IMG/VR virus record: IMGVR_UViG_3300048592_000962 | Span: 1 to 64,000 of that record | Origin: a virus | Direction: 5' to 3' (one strand) | DNA: 64,000 bases | Shown: positions 59,294 through 64,000 of the stretch, piece after piece | Position numbering within the stretch: the first letter of the stretch is position 1 | Layout of the letters: every line of letters starts with the position of its first letter | Program-made: the position numbers and the translations under genes | Notes under the pieces: generated by a model | What the model was told of the DNA's origin: nothing | The model's database searches: none | Seen by the model: only the letters and a program-made list of their open reading frames with translations

Positions 59294-59722
59294 ATGTGGC
59301 AGGCGTTCAACAACGTTCTTGAGAAGGGCGGCATCGTCGCCGCTCTTTTCTTTGTTGTGATCGCAGCCAGTGGCTTTGCGATCTGGTCCCTCTGGAAAAG
59401 CAGCAGAGAGCAGCAGAAAGAGTTTCTCGATAAAATCGAGAAGCTTACCGCGTCACATGACAAGGCCATCGCCGAACTCACGAAGGCGCATGCCGAGGCG
59501 GTTGAAGCGTTTTCACAAGAGGTTGGCGCTCAGATCGAGGCTGTCGTACTCAAGAACGACGAGCTTCAGAAGAGACTAGACGCCATTCAAGAGCGCCGCG
59601 TGGTGGACACGAAGGACAACGCGGAAAGGCTGATGTCGTACATCAAGCATTTTGACGCGTTCGTGCTGAAACTGGAGAGCGCGATCGACGTGCTTCTTCG
59701 CGCCGGTCGATCAGGAAGGTGA
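59294..59722 (+). CDS. Membrane-anchored coiled-coil protein, 142 aa
   Basis: An N-terminal membrane segment (~14-34) followed by a continuous charged helix ('EFLDKIEKLTASHDKAIAELTKAHAEAVEAF'). Topology resembles i-spanin-like or phage membrane-clamp proteins, but no outer partner is seen. Confidence 0.5.
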   Translation: MWQAFNNVLEKGGIVAALFFVVIAASGFAIWSLWKSSREQQKEFLDKIEKLTASHDKAIAELTKAHAEAVEAFSQEVGAQIEAVVLKNDELQKRLDAIQERRVVDTKDNAERLMSYIKHFDAFVLKLESAIDVLLRAGRSGR

Positions 59723-59725
59723 GCC

Positions 59726-59965
59726 ATGTCCAGCGGATATCGTTTGGGGCGTGACGCGGCGGTAGAGGATCGAGTTGATCTTCGCGCGTCGGAGGGCGAC
59801 GAGACATCGGCGCTGGATGTCGAGCTGGAGCGAGCGCTGAGGCGGTCCAAGGAGAACATGGACCGGGTGGTCGCCAAGGCCGATCGTCTGCGACGCGAGC
59901 TACGAAGGCCGGACAGCTACCCGCAAATTCGCGCCGCTCTCACAAAAGAGAAACTTGGCGCTTGA
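59726..59965 (+). CDS. Hypothetical helical protein, 79 aa
   Basis: 'LDVELERALRRSKENMDRVVAKADRLRRELRRPD' is a charged helix. Ends just before the promoter of the Arg/Ser-rich protein. Confidence 0.45.
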   Translation: MSSGYRLGRDAAVEDRVDLRASEGDETSALDVELERALRRSKENMDRVVAKADRLRRELRRPDSYPQIRAALTKEKLGA

Positions 59966-59991
59966 CTCCCTGGCGCGGGTCGTTCTAGGCT
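59962..59991 (+). promoter_or_regulatory. Promoter for the Arg/Ser-rich protein
   Basis: Plus strand: -35 TTGACT (59962-59967), 18-base spacer, -10 TAGGCT (59986-59991). It starts inside the end of the preceding gene and would begin transcription near 59998, about 60 bases before the GTG at 60057. Its -10 hexamer equals that at 18435-18440. Confidence 0.7.
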
Positions 59992-60056
59992 CTTCCTCGA
60001 AGACCTGGGGCGCTCCTCCCCGCTGCTGATGCAGGTCGATAGGGAGCAGTGCGTCC

Positions 60057-62771
60057 GTGGGTCTGGCTTACAAGCGGAGTACGACCAAAACGGCCCGTGC
60101 CTACGAGCGATCGAGGGGCATGGAACCGAATGGTGGTCTTCGGCCGAATCCCGGCGTGACTGCGCTCATGACAGTCAATCCGCGACGTGGTCGTGGTCGC
60201 GTGCGTGAGAACCCGTTCCAGTGGATCGAGGGTCGAGGGCAGCGACATCGGCACGTTTCGAAGCCCTATGCGTCGCTGGATGCGGCTCGTGGGTGGAAGA
60301 AGCGGAGTCCGGCTACCAAGGCACGTCTTTACCCCGTCGATGAACGTGGGACGATCGTCTCGCGTCCCCTCAGCTCGAAACTCACAGGAAACAGAGGGAG
60401 TAGCAGCATGGCGTACAACATCGGTGCACTCCGAAGGGCGATGCGATCGAACCCCAGGGGTACGGGCTCGTCCATGTCCGAGCACGCCTCGACGGGCGGA
60501 GTGTCGGTGCGCTCGAACGGCCGCAAGCGTCGGAAGGCGTCGCGCAAGGCGAGCCGTCGTCGCGTCAGTCGCAACCCGAAGTACGTGGTGGTGAACCGCA
60601 AGCGACGCTCGCGCAAGGCGAGTCGTCGTCGGGTGACGCGCAACAGCCGTCGTCGCCGCAGCCGCCGGACTTCGGTGCGTCGGAACAGTCGTCGTCGTCG
60701 GAGTCGTCGCACGTCGATGCGTCGCAACAGCCGTCGTCGCCGCAGCCGCCGGACTTCGGTGCGTCGGAACAGCCGTCGTCGTCGGAGTCGTCGTCGGATC
60801 TCGCGCAACCGGTCGAGCCGGTCGAGCGCGTCGACGGCGGCGTACCGCAGCGGCTACGATCGGATCTTCGGCAAGAAGAAGAGGTCGTCCAAGCCCGCGT
60901 CGGCTCGCAAGACGTCGAAGAAGAGCGGACGGAAGTCGTCGCGCCCGATTCGCACGATCGAGATCGAGGAGACGGTCACCGAGATCAAGCCGCGTCGTCG
61001 CAAGTCTTCGCGGAAGTCCTCGCGGAAGTCGTCCGCTCGCAAGTCGAGCCGTCGGTCGTCCGCCAGGGGTCGTCGTTCGTCGAGGAAGAGCGGCCGTCGG
61101 TCGCGTCGTTCCTCGAAGAAGGGCGGCTACTACTTCGGTCGTCGTCGGGTCAGCAAGCGCGGGAAGGAGTACCTCGACAAGTACATCACCCGCGGCTACA
61201 TGCCCTCGGTCGCGCCGGTGTACCGCACGGGCAAGTCTCGTTCGGGTCGCCCCGCCGTCCTCGTGTACCCGCCGGGTACGGGTCACGGTCGTCTCTCCTC
61301 GCGGAAGGGTCGTGGTCACACGTCCAAGGGTCGCGGCAAGCGTCGCGTGAGCGCTCGGGCGTACGGCGCGAGCTTCTTCGGGGCGAGGAAGCGCCGCGTG
61401 ACGGCGAACCGCCGTCGGAGCCGTCGTCGCAGGAGCCGTCCGGGTCTCTACGCGAATCGTCGGCGGAGCCGTCGTCGCCGGAGCCGTCGGTCGAGTCTGC
61501 GTCCCAACCGTCGCAGGAGCCGTCGGAGCCGTCGTCGCCTGACCCGCAACCTGCTCACGACGAGCAAGGCGCGGTTCTCGGGTTCGGGCAAGAGCCGCAA
61601 GGGTCGCCCGACGGGCAAGACGTTCCAGGTGCTGATGTACGGTCCGAAGTCCAAGACCAAGAGCGGTCGGCGGATGTCGGGCTACCCGGTCTACGTTCCG
61701 GGTCACGTCGTGGAGCGTGGTGCGGTGCGTCGCTACCGGAAGCTCGGTGGTGCGGCTCTGGACGCACATCGTCGTGCGACCAGCGCGGGATACCGCGAGA
61801 GGAAGAAGTACCCGAAGCGTCGCGGCGTGACGCGGAACAGCCGCAGGAGCAGGAGGACCAGCATGCGTCGGAACCCCAGGTACGTGGTGGTCAATCGCCG
61901 CCGTCGCAGTCGTCGAAGCAGCCGCAAGGCACGGCTTCGCAGGAACCAGACGGTGTTCGGTGCCGACCTCACGCGCGACGTGCTCAAGCCGGTCGCCGGT
62001 GGCACGGCGGGCTTCGTGGCGGCTCGTCTGCTCTCCAACGGTCTCGCCAACGTCGAGATGCTTCGCGGCATCCTCGACAAGGACAAGAGCGCGGCGGAGG
62101 CGGGCAACACGAAGATCGCGGCGAACCTGCTCGGGATCGTGGCGACGCTCGGCCTGGCCCGGAAGGTCAAGGTCATCGGCGACAACCGCGGTGCCCTCGT
62201 CACGGGCATGGGTCTCGCGCTCGCCGATCGTCTGCTCGCGAAGTTCGCGGGTGACTCGGGCTACCTCTCGGGCTTCGGCGAGTACGTCTCGCAGCCGCTC
62301 GGGGAGTACGTCTCGCAGCCGCTCGGCGCCTACGTCTCGGACCCGTCGATGGGCGAGTACGTCGACCAGCCGCTCGGCGCCTTCGAGGCGGCGGCCGGCA
62401 TGGGCACGCTGTACGCGGCGGCCGGCTACCACGAGGGCATCGATCCCGCCGATCAGGGCTCGGTCGACGGTCTCATGGACGTCATGGAAGCGGCGGCCGG
62501 CATGGGCAGCCCGATGATGTACGCGACCGCGGGCATGGGCACGCTGTACGCAGCGGCCGGCATGGGCGCCGAGGCGGATGCGGAGCTTCAGGCGTACTAC
62601 GCCAGCCAGCAGCCGCCCTTCGTCTCGACGCAGACGCCCACCGATCTCGCGCGTCCCGTCACGCACGTGATGCCCCACGACAAGCGCGTTCCGACGTCGC
62701 TCGTCACGCCCGAGGGCAAGGGCTACGCGGGTGGTCTCTTCGCGCGCAACCTCTTCGCGGGGATGTTCTGA
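60057..62771 (+). CDS. Giant Arg/Ser-rich DNA-binding-like protein with hydrophobic C-terminal domain, 904 aa
   Basis: GTG 60057 follows GGGAGCAG; ATG 60409 (MAYNIGALRRA) after GGAGTAGCAGC is an alternative. Residues ~150-640 are packed with SRRRRSRR/RRTSVRRN-type repeats, protamine- or histone-tail-like. A 42-bp DNA repeat is tandem at 60642, 60684, 60726 and 60768. The C-terminus has 'FGADLTRDVLKPVAGGTAGFVAARLLSNG', repeated EYVSQPLG and AAGMGTLYAAAG motifs, and ends KGYAGGLFARNLFAGMF. That C-terminal domain is shared with the next gene. Likely abundant and DNA-condensing or virion internal. Confidence 0.6.
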   Translation: MGLAYKRSTTKTARAYERSRGMEPNGGLRPNPGVTALMTVNPRRGRGRVRENPFQWIEGRGQRHRHVSKPYASLDAARGWKKRSPATKARLYPVDERGTIVSRPLSSKLTGNRGSSSMAYNIGALRRAMRSNPRGTGSSMSEHASTGGVSVRSNGRKRRKASRKASRRRVSRNPKYVVVNRKRRSRKASRRRVTRNSRRRRSRRTSVRRNSRRRRSRRTSMRRNSRRRRSRRTSVRRNSRRRRSRRRISRNRSSRSSASTAAYRSGYDRIFGKKKRSSKPASARKTSKKSGRKSSRPIRTIEIEETVTEIKPRRRKSSRKSSRKSSARKSSRRSSARGRRSSRKSGRRSRRSSKKGGYYFGRRRVSKRGKEYLDKYITRGYMPSVAPVYRTGKSRSGRPAVLVYPPGTGHGRLSSRKGRGHTSKGRGKRRVSARAYGASFFGARKRRVTANRRRSRRRRSRPGLYANRRRSRRRRSRRSSLRPNRRRSRRSRRRLTRNLLTTSKARFSGSGKSRKGRPTGKTFQVLMYGPKSKTKSGRRMSGYPVYVPGHVVERGAVRRYRKLGGAALDAHRRATSAGYRERKKYPKRRGVTRNSRRSRRTSMRRNPRYVVVNRRRRSRRSSRKARLRRNQTVFGADLTRDVLKPVAGGTAGFVAARLLSNGLANVEMLRGILDKDKSAAEAGNTKIAANLLGIVATLGLARKVKVIGDNRGALVTGMGLALADRLLAKFAGDSGYLSGFGEYVSQPLGEYVSQPLGAYVSDPSMGEYVDQPLGAFEAAAGMGTLYAAAGYHEGIDPADQGSVDGLMDVMEAAAGMGSPMMYATAGMGTLYAAAGMGAEADAELQAYYASQQPPFVSTQTPTDLARPVTHVMPHDKRVPTSLVTPEGKGYAGGLFARNLFAGMF
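60642..60809 (+). repeat. 42-bp tandem repeat (14-residue unit)
   Basis: Units at 60642, 60684, 60726 and 60768 encode NSRRRRSRRTSVRR-type repeats. Units 1 and 3 are identical and unit 2 differs mostly at silent positions, giving an 84-bp higher-order repeat and pointing to recent duplication. Confidence 0.8.
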
Positions 62772-62821
62772 GTCGAGGTCTCTGACCTCTCTCTGAGCAA
62801 ACCAGATTTCGGAGCAAGCAC

Positions 62822-63565
62822 ATGGCACGTCGTCGCAGGACTCGCCGAAGCTCGCGTCACATCCGCATGAACAGCCGTCGTCGGCGTCGTCGGAGCAGCC
62901 GCCTCTCGCTGAAGATGAACCGACTCGTTCGGAACATGTTCGGGGCGGACATCGCCAAGGACGTCGTGATCCCGGTTGCGGGCGGCGTCGTGGGCTTCGT
63001 CGCCGCTCGCTACCTCGGCAACATGCTGGCGGAGAAGGGGCTGATCAGCTCCGACCCTCGTGTCGGCAAGTCGCTCGCGGCGGCGGCAGGCATCCCGGCC
63101 ACCTTCTTCCTCGCGAAGAAGAGCCCGGTGGTGTCGCGCAACAGCAACATGATCGCGCTCGGCATGGGCCTGGCGGCGGCGGAGGGGTGGCTGCGAGACA
63201 TGCCTCTGCTCGGCGGCAGCCCGGCGGCGGCGGCGTTGACCACGCCGGCTCCGGCTCCGGCTCCGACGGGTGATGGCACGTCCGGCATCGGTGCCTACTA
63301 CAGCGCGCCGATGGCTGGTCTCGCCGACTACTACTCGGAGGGGATGCTCGGCGGTCTCGGGGCCGATCCGGGCAACCAGGGCGCGGTCGAGGACGTGATG
63401 GACGCGATGGAGTCCGTTTCGACGGTGACTCCGACGGACCTGGCGATGCCGGCTCCGAATCGTCCGGAGGTGGCTCCGATCGCCGAGCCGTTCGCGGCTG
63501 GCGACAAGGGGTACGCGGGCGGCTTGTTCGCGCGCAACCTCTTCTCGGGGATGTACGGATCCTGA
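62822..63565 (+). CDS. Paralog of the giant protein's C-terminal domain, 247 aa
   Basis: Short Arg-rich N-terminus (MARRRRTRRSSRHIRMNSRRRRRRSS), then 'FGADIAKDVVIPVAGGVVGFVAARYLGNML' matching the C-terminal domain of the 904-aa protein, a hydrophobic middle, and the same ending KGYAGGLFARNLFSGMYGS. The shared end is probably a membrane- or capsid-docking signal. The 50-base gap before it holds a small GAGGTC/GACCTC hairpin (62775-62789). Confidence 0.65.
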   Translation: MARRRRTRRSSRHIRMNSRRRRRRSSRLSLKMNRLVRNMFGADIAKDVVIPVAGGVVGFVAARYLGNMLAEKGLISSDPRVGKSLAAAAGIPATFFLAKKSPVVSRNSNMIALGMGLAAAEGWLRDMPLLGGSPAAAALTTPAPAPAPTGDGTSGIGAYYSAPMAGLADYYSEGMLGGLGADPGNQGAVEDVMDAMESVSTVTPTDLAMPAPNRPEVAPIAEPFAAGDKGYAGGLFARNLFSGMYGS

Positions 63566-63746
63566 ACTTCTCGTACCCCGATAGCCGACGGGTGAAAGCC
63601 TCCTACCGCTGGGAGGTTTCGGGGTGCGGGACGGCCACTCAAGGTGAGTGGATCGTCTAAATCAGCGGGAAAGTCGCAGCGAGCGGATTGCGGCGAGAAC
63701 CCAGGGGAAGAAACCCAAAGGGAGCCCTGGGGGAAGAAGGAAAGCA
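63566..63746 (+). promoter_or_regulatory. 181-base structured leader
   Basis: Can form several stems: CCTCC with GGAGG nested in CCCCGA with TCGGGG (63580-63624), CCACTC-AAGGT-GAGTGG, and CCCAGGG with CCCTGGG just before the ribosome site AAGAAGGAAAG. This density is unusual in a genome with otherwise tight spacers. It may boost or regulate translation of the next gene. No known riboswitch class is recognised. Confidence 0.5.
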
Positions 63747-64000
63747 ATGCCGAAGATCGTGGGTACCAGGGAGCGCGTTCATCAGCCGTTCTACGATTCG
63801 CTCATCCGAGTCGATGGGTCGGGTGACCTTCGCCAGGGCAACGTCGGCGTGTTCGGCGCCGTTCAGAGCCGCAGCCAGCTCTTCGTTCGTCAGGGTGCCG
63901 ACGTCGCCGTCAGCAACCTCACGACCGGTGGCTTCTTCCCGTCGGATCAGACGTTCGTCACGCTCGCGGTTCGCGTGTGGACGTACTTCCGGTTCAACGT
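63747..64000 (+). CDS. Probable major virion protein (3' end outside window)
   Basis: ATG 63747 with AAGGA eight bases upstream. 'MPKIVGTRERVHQPFYDSL ... GVFGAVQSRSQLFVRQGADVAVSNLTTGGFFPSDQTFVTLAVRVWTYFRF' is beta-rich and aromatic. Its strong ribosome site, structured leader and place after the Arg-rich proteins suggest an abundant capsid or virion protein. Family not confirmed. Confidence 0.45.
   Translation, partial: MPKIVGTRERVHQPFYDSLIRVDGSGDLRQGNVGVFGAVQSRSQLFVRQGADVAVSNLTTGGFFPSDQTFVTLAVRVWTYFRFN

Noticed and set aside
59985-62828. 947-residue minus-strand frame opposite the Arg/Ser-rich gene
   Set aside because: Produced by the repetitive Arg codons on the plus strand; no ribosome site and low-complexity Arg/Ala/Thr composition.
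63566-63746. Cobalamin or other known riboswitch
   Set aside because: Only short stems are seen; no conserved core motif of a known class.

Overview
The window looks like a 64-kb stretch of a large, high-GC double-stranded DNA virus (phage) of bacteria. Nearly all the DNA is coding. Genes sit in long co-directional runs joined by ATGA, GTGA or TGATG stop/start overlaps. They encode virus-type replication, recombination and structural proteins plus many small zinc-ribbon and hypothetical proteins. A lipoprotein with an Asp/Ala/Gly-rich linker resembles secreted proteins of Myxococcota, so a myxobacterium-like host is my inference. No terminase, portal, tail tube or tape-measure protein is recognisable here, so the particle type is unresolved. 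The many small single-span membrane proteins would fit a particle or vegetative structure with a lipid component.

Layout: 1-5048 (minus strand) holds spike or receptor-binding type proteins, two of which share an N-terminal domain. 5045-19349 (minus) is the replication and recombination block: an XPD/DinG-like helicase with a cysteine cluster, an archaeo-eukaryotic-type primase, a DnaQ-like exonuclease, an SF2 helicase interrupted by a LAGLIDADG intein, a DUF3310 protein, a DUF669-like protein and a candidate annealing protein. 19379-25340 contains a tmRNA with an unusual tag, a T-arm-only tRNA-like element, ParB, and a locus I read as a TIGR-Tas system. That locus is a Nop/IS110-C-terminal-like protein (24390-25340) followed 13 bp downstream by a 36-bp-period dual-spacer array (23794-24377). 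A second array of the same type lies at 19379-19602. 25347-42428 (minus) holds a MoxR ATPase/VWA-metallopeptidase module, tRNA-Arg(TCT), an adenine methyltransferase, the lipoprotein, a DUF932 protein and many small genes.

42429-43657 is a 1.2-kb gene-free divergent region. To its right everything is on the plus strand. 43658-47394 encodes acidic and coiled-coil proteins. 47467-59965 encodes a transglutaminase-like protein and about sixteen small proteins, most with one membrane segment and an arginine-rich tail, many starting MSY or MTY and carrying an LGQ motif, two with peptidoglycan-binding folds, plus HicA-like and Nudix proteins. 60057-63565 has two paralogous proteins with very Arg/Ser-rich N-termini, the larger behind a good sigma70-type promoter. 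The window ends inside a gene with a structured leader and a strong ribosome-binding site, probably a major virion protein.

How the parts may work together (inference): the minus-strand genes would replicate the genome and remodel the host, the tmRNA and tRNA would support translation, the TIGR-Tas locus would give RNA-guided DNA recognition, and the plus-strand genes would build a virion or membrane compartment whose basic tails contact DNA.
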